From: Candidatus Poribacteria bacterium
Lineage (GTDB): Bacteria; Poribacteria; WGA-4E; WGA-3G
DNA length: 64,000 nt
Direction: 5' to 3'
NCBI GenBank assembly: GCA_028821605.1
Contig: JAPPFM010000010.1
Span: 124,001-188,000 of the forward strand
A program made the position numbers and the translations under genes. This document shows positions 18,126-26,186 of the stretch, piece by piece. Below the pieces are notes generated by a model. It saw only the letters and a program-made list of their open reading frames with translations, searched no databases and was not told the DNA's origin. How positions within the stretch are numbered: position 1 is the stretch's first letter; each line of letters starts with the position of its first letter.

Positions 18126-20243
18126 ATGCAAAGCCGAAAACCAGCACCATTCAATGTAGTATCAGGCGACTCTGAAGGAACAACATGGGCATTACCAGAA
18201 GGCGCGATTGCCCGATTGGGAAAAGGAATTGTATCGTCTGGTCCGGGACCGAAACTGTCATTCCCTCCCAGCGGTGTATATTTCGCCATTCAAACCCGCA
18301 TAGGACTCTGGTGGTATGAAATGTCGTCAAAGTCCCCTATTGCATTGTGGGAAACAGAGCGAGGGTTGATTGCCAGTGCTGATTTTTCACCCGATGGCGA
18401 GTGGATCGCTATCGCCAATTGGGATGGTGTTCTCAAAGTGATGGATGTTCAGAGTGGTGAGTGCATCGCACGGATGGATAGGACAGAAGCGCAGAATATC
18501 TATGCGCATGTTGTCTTTTCCCCAGATCGCAAGTGGATTGCCATAGCGAATCGGGATGGCAATGTTGAAGTATTGGATGTTCATCAAGGCGTGTGCATCG
18601 CGCGAATGAATCGAGGTGAACGTGATACACAATCGAATGATGTTTCCCATCTTGAGTTTTCTCCGGACAGCAAATTCCTCGCTGCTACTGCAAGCAATCC
18701 TAAAGTTTATTCGTTCCGCGACGGTGAACGTAAACTCATTAACCCTAACACAGAAGGAATACAAACTTACGTATGGCATCCAGAAACGGGTGAGGCAATC
18801 GCTAAGTTTGCGGGTAGAAATTTTGTCTTTTCTCCAGATAGTCGTCTGATAGCGTGTGCGTGTCCCGATGAAACTTTAAGCAAAACTGAGGCTGCCGGCA
18901 GTCCTTACAATTTTATCTCGGTATGGGAAATCGCGACGGGTGAACGCTTCATTTACCTCACAGGACATAGTAATTGGGGACATCGTATTGTCTTCTCGCC
19001 ATGTGGTCTATTCTTAGCATCATCTGCATCAAGTGGTGAGGAGGGTGAAGAAAAAATACTGCGTGTATGGGAGCTCCGAAAGGGTGGACAAAAGATGGTC
19101 TATACAGACTCAGGTAAATCCTGGAAAGAGCCATTCTACTCCCCAGAAGGTGTGCTGCTTGCCGCTGTTGATCGGGAAGATACGATTGAGATTTGGAATA
19201 TGGAACGCCGTGAAAAACTACACACGCTTAAATTGCACCCGAAGAGTATTGATGCCAAATGGTTTAAGAAGTTCCCACACTTGGCTATTGAGAATAAAAA
19301 GACTAAGTTTGGTAATATTCATACATCTTCAACATTTCGTGAGTTTGTCTGTTATCCAGACCCCGTCCTGTTTTTGCCGGATGGCGCAACCCTTGCTACA
19401 AAGGGCTATCGTAACGGGATTGTGTTATGGGATATTAGAGATAAACACCCACGGAAAACATTACTGGAGGGGAAACGTATCTCCTCTTTTACTGTTTTGC
19501 CGTGCGGAAACATGTTGGCTGCTACTGTTCAGAACGAAGAAAATGTCAAGGTGTGGGATGCTGAGAAGCCTGATGAACCGATTGCTGAATTTACTGAACA
19601 GTCACACTTAGTTTGGCGTATGGCATTCGCACCGACGGGGGATCAGATTGCAGTTGGAAGTAGAGAGGGCGTAATCTATCTATACGATCTCAAACGTAAC
19701 GAAAAGTTGAGAGTTTTCACAGGACATACAGATTTCATCTGGTCAGTGTCCTTCTCACCGGACGGCAAGCGACTGGTCAGTAGTTCAAGCGATAAAACCT
19801 CCAAGTTATGGGATGTTGCGTCGGGTGAACAAATTGGGACATTTCCCTTGGATGAACCTCGGACGCTTATGGGAGTAGCGTTCTCACCATGTGGCAGCGT
19901 AATTGCTACAGGGATGTTCGGCGGACTCCGTTTGTGGTGCGCTGAAACGCTGGCAACACTTTTGGAGATACCCCAGCCACAGGCACAAAAGCCATACGCT
20001 CTTACTTTTTCACCGTGTGGTAAGTATCTTGCATCCGGGACTTGGTGGCGGAGGGATGAACGGATGGAGAAAATGGCGATCCAGTTGTGGGATGTTGCTA
20101 CCGGTGAGAAGATCACGACCTTTTGGGGACATCCGACGGATGTACAGTCCCTCGCCTTTTCGCCAGATAATACGCTTCTCGCAAGCGGGAGTCACGACTG
20201 CACAATCCTGCTGTGGGATCTAAAACCCTTCATAGACGTTTAA
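18126..20243 (+). CDS. WD40-repeat protein, third tandem paralogue
   Basis: A 705-residue WD40 protein closely related to the two upstream genes. It has the same N-terminal block (MQSRKPAPFNVV...TWALPEGAIARLGKG), the same LWWYEMSS..P(I)ALWETERG segment and the same C-terminal blades ending TILLWDLKPFIDV. AAGGGA precedes ATG 18126. It is shared with copy 1 over YVWHPETGEAI.KFAGRNF and with copy 2 over AFSPCG.VIATGMFGGLRLW, so it looks like a mosaic. Cytoplasmic scaffold role inferred; partner unknown. Confidence 0.9.
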   Translation: MQSRKPAPFNVVSGDSEGTTWALPEGAIARLGKGIVSSGPGPKLSFPPSGVYFAIQTRIGLWWYEMSSKSPIALWETERGLIASADFSPDGEWIAIANWDGVLKVMDVQSGECIARMDRTEAQNIYAHVVFSPDRKWIAIANRDGNVEVLDVHQGVCIARMNRGERDTQSNDVSHLEFSPDSKFLAATASNPKVYSFRDGERKLINPNTEGIQTYVWHPETGEAIAKFAGRNFVFSPDSRLIACACPDETLSKTEAAGSPYNFISVWEIATGERFIYLTGHSNWGHRIVFSPCGLFLASSASSGEEGEEKILRVWELRKGGQKMVYTDSGKSWKEPFYSPEGVLLAAVDREDTIEIWNMERREKLHTLKLHPKSIDAKWFKKFPHLAIENKKTKFGNIHTSSTFREFVCYPDPVLFLPDGATLATKGYRNGIVLWDIRDKHPRKTLLEGKRISSFTVLPCGNMLAATVQNEENVKVWDAEKPDEPIAEFTEQSHLVWRMAFAPTGDQIAVGSREGVIYLYDLKRNEKLRVFTGHTDFIWSVSFSPDGKRLVSSSSDKTSKLWDVASGEQIGTFPLDEPRTLMGVAFSPCGSVIATGMFGGLRLWCAETLATLLEIPQPQAQKPYALTFSPCGKYLASGTWWRRDERMEKMAIQLWDVATGEKITTFWGHPTDVQSLAFSPDNTLLASGSHDCTILLWDLKPFIDV

Positions 20244-20390
20244 AGTTTCATTAGGCGTAATTTCCTTGTTATCTTACCCTTCTAAGGACGGGACAGGCTA
20301 TCCGTTTTGGTTTGATTTCTTGCCTTGGATATGTTATTATTTCCATATCACATTCGCGGAAATAGAAATTTTTTAAAGGAACTGATCATT

Positions 20391-21545
20391 ATGATTGTCA
20401 ATCGGCTTATCGTAAAGAATTGGCGAAATTTTCAACAGATTAATGTGCCACTTAGGGAACGCCAATTTATTGTCGGTCCGAATGCGTCAGGTAAATCCAA
20501 TCTGTTAGATATCTTTCGTTTTCTCCGCGATATCGCCAAAGCCGAAGGTGGCGGACTCCAAAAGGCAATCAGTGATCGAGGTGGTGTTTCCAAAATTCGG
20601 TGCCTGTCCGCGACACAGGACGTAGAAGTTTCTATTGAAATTCATATCGCCGATACAGCAGATGCACCTGCAACATGGCGATATGGTATCGGATTCCAGC
20701 AAGAACCGCGTGGGCATCGCCAGACCTATCTCACTTATGAACGCGTCTGGAGAGAGGATGAATGCCTTCTTGATAGACCTGATGCAGAGGACAACGAAGA
20801 CCCGGATCGCCTTACGCAGACCGCACTTGAGCAGATCGCTGCCAACGCGAAGTTTCGGGAGATTGGGGGATTTCTTCGGAATGTTACCTATCTCCATCTG
20901 GTCCCGCAACTCATTCGTTTTGCTGATTCGATACAAGGTAAAATTATTGAAGACGACCCTTTTGGTCAGGCTTTCCTTGAAAGAGTCGCGAGTGTGCATC
21001 CGAGTACCCGCCGTGCTCGTCTCAAAAGGATTGAACGTGCCTTGAAAATTGTGGTGCCGCAGTTTGAGGAATTAGCGTTTATTCAAAATAAACGCACAGG
21101 GCATCCACATTTACAAGCGCGTTATTCCCATTGGCAGTTGAACGAAGCGTGGCAGCGCGAAGACCAATTTTCGGATGGAGTGCTTCGGTTGATTGGGCTT
21201 TTGTGGGCACTCCTTGAAAATGAATCGCTTGTTTTGTTGGAGGAGCCTGAACTCTCCTTAAACATAGGCATTGTCTCTAAACTTGCACCGCTGTTTGCCC
21301 GTATACCGAGAATCCACCAGGGTCAAGTATTTGTTAGCACGCATAGCAGTACGCTTCTAACAGAACCGTGCATTGACGGCACAGAAGTGCTTTTGCTCAC
21401 ACCTGCAAGGGCAGGAACATCGGTTAAAGTCTCGTCTGATATTGAGGACATTCGCATCCTTTTAGAAAATGGGTTCACAGTAGGTGAGGTTGTCCTTTCA
21501 CGAACCAGACCCAAAAATACTGCCGGAGTAAGTCTGATACGATGA
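20391..21545 (+). CDS. AAA/ABC-type ATPase (AAA_21, OLD-like without nuclease)
   Basis: A 384-residue ATPase. It has Walker A VGPNASGKSN (residues 28-37), an ABC-like signature (FSDGVLRLIGLLW), Walker B LVLLEEPELSLN and the switch histidine STHSSTLL. The start is ATG 20391 after AAAGGAACTG; an upstream ATG at 20325 has no such support. The stop overlaps the start of the next gene (ATGA, 21542-21545), and that gene encodes a TOPRIM-like protein. This two-gene layout is common in defence modules, where the ATPase senses and the partner cuts. That role is inferred here. Confidence 0.85.
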   Translation: MIVNRLIVKNWRNFQQINVPLRERQFIVGPNASGKSNLLDIFRFLRDIAKAEGGGLQKAISDRGGVSKIRCLSATQDVEVSIEIHIADTADAPATWRYGIGFQQEPRGHRQTYLTYERVWREDECLLDRPDAEDNEDPDRLTQTALEQIAANAKFREIGGFLRNVTYLHLVPQLIRFADSIQGKIIEDDPFGQAFLERVASVHPSTRRARLKRIERALKIVVPQFEELAFIQNKRTGHPHLQARYSHWQLNEAWQREDQFSDGVLRLIGLLWALLENESLVLLEEPELSLNIGIVSKLAPLFARIPRIHQGQVFVSTHSSTLLTEPCIDGTEVLLLTPARAGTSVKVSSDIEDIRILLENGFTVGEVVLSRTRPKNTAGVSLIR

Positions 21546-22152
21546 GATTAAAGCACGTAATTCTGGCAGTTGAGGATGAACTCAGTGAGGCAGTTTCAAC
21601 GCAAATTCTTAAGAAGTTTGATATCGAAATTTGGGCCACAGTCTTCGGTGAAGGTTATACTTATCTTCAGTGCAAAGCAATGGAGTTCAACCGTTCTGCT
21701 AACGGCGCAGCTATTTTTATGTTGACCGATTTAGATTCACCCCAAAATTGTCCACCACGACTCATTCAATCTTGGATTAAGGGTGCTTTAAATCCTCAGT
21801 TCTTCTTCCGCATCGCAGTTATGGAGGTAGAGTCTTGGGTTATGGCAGATCGGGACGGTACAGCGGATTTTCTATCAATTTCTGTTGAGCGCATCCCGAG
21901 AAACACTGATGAGATTCCGAATCCCAAAGAATTTCTGGTTTCACTTGCACGTCGGAGTCAAAAGAGAACGGTGCGTGGAGCATTGATTCCAGCACAGGGC
22001 GCGATTTTTCCCGTAGGCAATGAATACAATGCATTTTTGAGCGAATTTGTCAAGACCATTGGGATTTAGAACGCGCTGCTACCGCATCTCCGAGTCTAAA
22101 ACGAACATTAGACCGACTTGCACATGGCAAGAATATAAGCACTGACCAGTGA
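21542..22152 (+). pseudogene. TOPRIM-like DUF4276-type protein, frameshifted near its C-terminus
   Basis: The open frame gives 175 residues and stops at 22069. It has the acidic pattern of a TOPRIM-like fold: VEDE (10-13), LTDLDSP with D63/D65, and VMEVESW with E95/E97. Beyond the stop, the frame one base over continues from about 22057 as HWDLERAATASPSLKRTLDRL and ends at TGA 22150-22152, which overlaps the GTG of the next gene. That typical family tail and the GTGA overlap show that the real gene ended at 22152. One base, probably a G in AAG(G)ACCATTGG, is missing near 22054. It is either a recent mutation or an assembly error. Partner of the ATPase at 20391. Confidence 0.75.
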
Positions 22153-22454
22153 ACAAAAAATTTCAACGCCATATTGAAGATTTTACTTGCTCACATTGCG
22201 GTGTTTCTGTCACGGGAGACGGCTACACCAACCACTGTCCAGAATGTCTCTGGAGCCAGCACGTTGATGTGAATCCCGGCGACCGAGCCGCATCTTGTCG
22301 TGGGTTGATGGAACCGGTAGGGTTTACTGTAAAGCACGGCAATTATATCCTGACACACCGCTGCATGACGTGCGGCATAGAGAAAAAGAACAAGACCTCA
22401 AAAAATGATAACTTTGAAGCCATCCTTAGCCTACAAGGAGAACTAAATGTCTAA
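22149..22454 (+). CDS. RNHCP-domain zinc protein
   Basis: A 101-residue protein with FTCSHCG, YTNHCPECLWS.HVD, NPGDRAASCRGLMEP and HRCMTCG, which are the paired CxxC-type ligands and the Arg-Asn-His-Cys-Pro core of the RNHCP family. The start is GTG 22149, overlapping the restored stop of the upstream TOPRIM-like gene (GTGA). The end overlaps the OmpA-like gene by 8 bases. Family members are thought to bind zinc and perhaps RNA; the exact role is not known to me. Confidence 0.8.
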   Translation: MNKKFQRHIEDFTCSHCGVSVTGDGYTNHCPECLWSQHVDVNPGDRAASCRGLMEPVGFTVKHGNYILTHRCMTCGIEKKNKTSKNDNFEAILSLQGELNV

Positions 22455-23349
22455 AAAAGGAATTCTGGCGATTGTATCTATTTGTATTGTTGCTGTTGCT
22501 GCCATCGTTCTGGCGGTACGACTCCATTCAACCTCGGACGAACTCAAACAGACGCAAGCTGAATTGGCTACGACCAAAGCCACATTGCAAGAAACTGAAA
22601 CTGCCAAAACCGATCTGGAAAAGAAGTTAGCTGAAACGCAAGCCTCGCTGGAGGAAACGCGTTCAGAGTTGAGTCAAACGCAAGAGATATTGCAAAATGC
22701 AAGCGAAGCCGCTCGGAAAATCGCAGCGGAACGGAACGCGCTTCAACAGGACAAAAGTGCACTTGAGCAAGAGAAAGAAAGTCTCCGCGCAAAACTCACT
22801 GAGATTGAATCTGAATTACAGAGGATTCGGGAGCAGTCGCAACGTTCAATTGCGGCTATCCAAGAGCGGTTTAAAGATACAGTGGGTGCTGTGTTGGATG
22901 AGGCAGGACGGTTGACACTTGATGTTAAAGGAAAAATTCTGTTTGAGACAGGCAGTGCGATTCTGAGTGCCGAAGGAAAAGAACTTCTGGACGCAATTTC
23001 GGAAGAGGTGTTGCTAAACGCAGACTATTCGGATTACGCGATTCGGATTGAGGGACATACGGATAATACACCCATCGGCGGCTCAGCACTGCGGAACTGG
23101 AACCTCTCCACCGAACGCGCAATCGCAGCGGTGAAGTACTTGCAAGAACACGCCAACGTTAGTGCGGAACGTTTGGCTGCGACAGGGTACGCCTTCTATC
23201 AACCCATAGATACCGCGGAAACACCGGAAGCAAAAGCCAAAAATCGGAGGATCGAAATTATACTCGTGCCACCCCAAGATTTTTTGTCTGAACTTCTGAC
23301 CTCGCTTCAAAAAGTGATGGAATCTATTGAGGCGAAGGTGTCTCAGTAG
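22447..23349 (+). CDS. OmpA-family protein with membrane anchor and coiled coil
   Basis: A 300-residue envelope protein. One transmembrane helix is at residues 5-25 (ILAIVSICIVAVAAIVLAV), then a long heptad-rich coiled coil (about 28-135, Q/E/K/L-rich), then an OmpA-like peptidoglycan-binding domain (LFETGSAILSAEGKELL, IEGHTDNTPIG, NLSTERAIAAVKYL, ATGYAFYQPID, NRRIEIIL). AAGGAG precedes ATG 22447. The layout resembles MotB or other wall-tethered inner-membrane proteins, but no MotA-like gene is next to it. It converges on and overlaps the barrel gene by 26 bases. Confidence 0.88.
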   Translation: MSKKGILAIVSICIVAVAAIVLAVRLHSTSDELKQTQAELATTKATLQETETAKTDLEKKLAETQASLEETRSELSQTQEILQNASEAARKIAAERNALQQDKSALEQEKESLRAKLTEIESELQRIREQSQRSIAAIQERFKDTVGAVLDEAGRLTLDVKGKILFETGSAILSAEGKELLDAISEEVLLNADYSDYAIRIEGHTDNTPIGGSALRNWNLSTERAIAAVKYLQEHANVSAERLAATGYAFYQPIDTAETPEAKAKNRRIEIILVPPQDFLSELLTSLQKVMESIEAKVSQ

Positions 23350-24214
23350 TTTTATCCGCTTTTCCTTTCTCTGCAATCGAGCGTTTTGCCTCGATTACAA
23401 GTTTTGTTGCTTGTGTGATGAGTCGTCTCGTTTCCTTGATCTGTTCAAGCATCTGCTCATTTGACCATGAGACGACAACGAGATAGCGTAATTCGTCTGG
23501 GTTGTTCAACGTCTCGGCACCGAGTGCGACCTGAAGGCCACTTGGTGTGATATACCGCAGCCCCGCGTTCACACCTGTCCCATCGAATTCCAAACTCGTC
23601 GTAATGTCGCCTCTCGCGAAAGCCGGTTGAAATTCCTTGCTCAACCCAACAAATAGACCTATGGGACCTTCCTCAGTCGCAAAACGCTGCGTCCCCATGC
23701 CGATGTGTCCAGCGAATTGGTGAATCCGCGGCAGGTTAAAGGTTTTACTGATGGCGAGAAACGCTGAGGGGGTTTCATTTGCTTCCGCTTTCGAGTCCCA
23801 CGGAAGAAGTTTATTGCCGACGTTCTCAATCCCTATCGCTACACTCGGAATTGCTCCAACCTCTTGTTCCCTTAAGAGTTGTACTTTCAGGTTTCCGCTC
23901 CGTTCAGTGGAAGGTTCAGAACCGTATTCATTCCATAGGTGGGTCAACCCAATTTCAACCCGATCGAGCAGCCCGAAATTAAAGCGAACCGCAACGGCAT
24001 CGCCGAGGGCACTATTCTCGTTAGTTAGGGATGTATTTTCAGAGGGGTGTTGGAAAGCGATATACGTACTTGCCCCGAATATCCCGTGTTTCATCACATT
24101 GCCCGTCGGTATATCTACCAATCCACTTTCCGTGAATATTTCACCCCTGACCGGGTTGGAAGCCGTGATAGATGCGAAAAAGAGGAGAAAAATCAAAGTC
24201 AGGTGTCGAACCAT
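23324..24214 (-). CDS. outer-membrane beta-barrel protein, YjbH-like
   Basis: A 296-residue protein with a signal peptide (LTLIFLLFFASITASNPVRG) and then many amphipathic, glycine-spaced strands (GIFGASTYIAFQHP, VRFNFGLLDRVEIGLTHLW, GPIGLFVGLSKEF, GVNAGLRYITPSGLQVALGAE). It ends in a charged coiled segment (QIKETRRLITQATKLVIEAKRS). The opening TESGLVDIPTGNVMKHG resembles YjbH-type lipopolysaccharide/exopolysaccharide export barrels. The family call is tentative; the barrel nature is fairly clear. It lies just downstream of rpiA on the same strand. Confidence 0.6.
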   Translation of the reverse strand: MVRHLTLIFLLFFASITASNPVRGEIFTESGLVDIPTGNVMKHGIFGASTYIAFQHPSENTSLTNENSALGDAVAVRFNFGLLDRVEIGLTHLWNEYGSEPSTERSGNLKVQLLREQEVGAIPSVAIGIENVGNKLLPWDSKAEANETPSAFLAISKTFNLPRIHQFAGHIGMGTQRFATEEGPIGLFVGLSKEFQPAFARGDITTSLEFDGTGVNAGLRYITPSGLQVALGAETLNNPDELRYLVVVSWSNEQMLEQIKETRRLITQATKLVIEAKRSIAEKGKADKTTETPSPQ

Positions 24215-24219
24215 TAATG

Positions 24220-24909
24220 TTACCCCATATACTGGATACCGGAGGATGTACCGATAATAATCTTATCAGCACGATTGACAAAAATTCCGTTCTCCACTAC
24301 GCCCGGAATGTTATTTAGCTGCAGTTCAACCTCTGCCGGTGTCGGAATACCGTCAAAATGGCAGTCGAGGATATAATTGCCGTTGTCGGTGATTAGCGGG
24401 TTTTGCTTTCCGCCCTGGGTGGATGCGACGCGTAACGTCGATCTTCCACAAATCCGATTGACCTCAGTTTGCGTGGCTTCCCATCCAAACCGCACAATTT
24501 CGACAGGAAGCGGAAACGTCGTGCCGAGAACACGTGACACCTTGCTTTCATCAACGACAATCAGTATTTTTTTCGACGCGTTGGCGATAATCTTTTCTCT
24601 GACGAGTGCTGCGCCACCCCCTTTGATGAGGTTGAGGTCTTTATCGACCTCATCGGCACCGTCAATCGTCAGGTCAATGGTAGGGTGTGTCGCGAGCGTT
24701 GTGAGTGGTATCTTTTGTTCTAATGCGATTTTCTCGGTCCCCTCAGAGGTAGGAATACCGATAATATCAAGTCCTTCTCGCACCATCGCACCGAGTTTCA
24801 GGAGTGCGTAATAGACGGTGGAACCCGTTCCTAATCCGACAACCATGCCTGACTGGATACTCTCTGTTGCTTTTTCTGCGGCAATTTTCTTTTGGTTTTC
24901 AGTGTTCAT
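24220..24909 (-). CDS. rpiA: ribose-5-phosphate isomerase A
   Basis: A 229-residue cytoplasmic enzyme that interconverts ribose 5-phosphate and ribulose 5-phosphate in the pentose phosphate pathway. Family motifs are VVGLGTGSTVYYAL, IGIPTSEGTEKIAL, IDLTIDGADEVD.DLNLIKGGGAALVREKI and NGIFVNRADKIIIG. I use ATG 24909 because the enzyme's normal N-terminus begins there. No Shine-Dalgarno is present; a promoter ends only 10 bases before this ATG, so the message is probably close to leaderless. Confidence 0.95.
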   Translation of the reverse strand: MNTENQKKIAAEKATESIQSGMVVGLGTGSTVYYALLKLGAMVREGLDIIGIPTSEGTEKIALEQKIPLTTLATHPTIDLTIDGADEVDKDLNLIKGGGAALVREKIIANASKKILIVVDESKVSRVLGTTFPLPVEIVRFGWEATQTEVNRICGRSTLRVASTQGGKQNPLITDNGNYILDCHFDGIPTPAEVELQLNNIPGVVENGIFVNRADKIIIGTSSGIQYMG

Positions 24910-24919
24910 GATGCATATA

Positions 24920-24948
24920 AGTTTACCAGAAAATCCCCTTGAAATCAA
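24920..24948 (-). promoter_or_regulatory. promoter immediately upstream of rpiA
   Basis: On the minus strand TTGATT (plus 24943-24948), 17 bases and TAAACT (plus 24920-24925) lie so close to ATG 24909 that the untranslated leader would be only a few bases. Confidence 0.6.
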
Positions 24949-24956
24949 GTTTTTAT

Positions 24957-25117
24957 ATAGTTATTAGTCATCAGTTATTAGTTCGATTTTTCTGCGAAAA
25001 ACCTTCAGTTTTCAGAAAGAGAGTTGGGATATTCCCAAAACCTCTTAACTGATAACCGACAACTGAGTACTGACAACTATTCCTCTGAAAACTGATAACC
25101 GATAACTGACAACTGAT
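24957..25117. repeat. TCAGTT-heptad inverted-repeat element
   Basis: The left half carries repeats of (A/T)CAGTT(A/T)T and the right half repeats of AACTGA(T/C)AA, so the whole stretch can fold back on itself around a unique centre (GTTGGGATATTCCC). Similar elements are at 36312-36450 and 51810-51905, with left halves only near 61805 and 63331. It separates rpiA from the divergent aspartoacylase-like gene. Confidence 0.7.
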
Positions 25118-25131
25118 AGCCAATAAAATTT

Positions 25132-25160
25132 TTGATTCTTTTTACCAATTGTGCTAAAAT
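25132..25160 (+). promoter_or_regulatory. promoter giving a leaderless aspartoacylase-like message
   Basis: TTGATT (25132-25137), 17 bases and TGCTAAAAT (the -10 is 25155-25160) end 7 bases before ATG 25168. Initiation 7-8 bases after the -10 would put the start of transcription at or next to the A of the ATG. Confidence 0.65.
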
Positions 25161-25167
25161 AGCCGTT

Positions 25168-26154
25168 ATGAGGAATAAGATTCGCCATAGTCAACTGGTA
25201 GTTGGGCAATTGGTTACCGAACCCGGAACTCGGATGGAAGGACATATCAAGGTCGGCAGCATGCCCGATGGGACGGCTGTCCGGTTGCCTGTTGTCCTAA
25301 TCAACGGGAGGTACCCGGGTAAAACACTCTACATCCAAGCGATCAGTGATGGAGACGAACTCAATGGAATTGCTGTTATTCACAAGGTGCTCTCTACGAT
25401 TACGCCCGAGCAGTTGCACGGCAGGGTTATCGCCGTTCCGCTCGTTAATTTCCATGCATTTCACACGAAACAGGCACTAAACCCCGTGGATAACCGCAAG
25501 ATGAACCGATGTTTCCCAGGAAAACGGGACGGAACATCGAGCGAGCGGATAGCCTATCACCTATTTCAGCGCGCTATTAAGCAAGCCGATTACTGCCTCG
25601 ACCTGCACCAAGGCGGTGTACACCCGATGATTGATGAGGTGCGTGTCCGTGTTGACGAAAAGCATGCCCTACATAATGACTGCCTTGAACTCGCTCGTGT
25701 CTTCGGCATAGGACATATTCTCAATCAGAAGGGACCGGAAGGACAACTCGCACAAGCAGCACCAGAGCTTGGCATTCCCACCATTGATCCCGAATTGGGC
25801 GGAACCCACGGATGGGATGTGGAGAGCATTGAAAAAGGCGTACGCGGTGTGTTCAATGTACTGCAATACTATAAATTCATTGCTGGGACACCGCAGATTC
25901 CTGAACGGCAAATCGTTGTTAAGAAATTCGTGCCGCTCCTCAGTAATGAAGGCGGGTTTGTTTATTACAAAGCGGAGTTGTATGAGCAACTTGCCATGTA
26001 TCAACATGTTGCTGACATCTGTGATGTGTTCGGCAATGTCCGAGAATCCATCCGTGCCCCAGTCGATGGTATTTTCTGGGCAAAGCCCGTCTATCCAATG
26101 GTAGCGAGCGGTGGCATCATCGGAAAAATCGGGACACCCATTGAGTATCTCTAA
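25168..26154 (+). CDS. succinylglutamate desuccinylase / aspartoacylase-family protein
   Basis: A 328-residue M14-like zinc hydrolase. The region DYCLDLHQGGVHPMID supplies a metal histidine, and the C-terminal part (GGFVYYKAELYEQL, IRAPVDGIFWA...VASGGIIGKIG) is the barrel-like domain of the family. The first expected metal motif (usually HG-D/N-E) reads AISDGDELNG, so the histidine is replaced by serine/aspartate and the zinc site may differ. The start is ATG 25168, which is preceded by a promoter and no Shine-Dalgarno. Members remove acyl or amide groups from amino-acid derivatives. Confidence 0.8.
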   Translation: MRNKIRHSQLVVGQLVTEPGTRMEGHIKVGSMPDGTAVRLPVVLINGRYPGKTLYIQAISDGDELNGIAVIHKVLSTITPEQLHGRVIAVPLVNFHAFHTKQALNPVDNRKMNRCFPGKRDGTSSERIAYHLFQRAIKQADYCLDLHQGGVHPMIDEVRVRVDEKHALHNDCLELARVFGIGHILNQKGPEGQLAQAAPELGIPTIDPELGGTHGWDVESIEKGVRGVFNVLQYYKFIAGTPQIPERQIVVKKFVPLLSNEGGFVYYKAELYEQLAMYQHVADICDVFGNVRESIRAPVDGIFWAKPVYPMVASGGIIGKIGTPIEYL

Positions 26155-26186
26155 CAATCGCTTGATCTTTATAAGGAGGAAACGGC

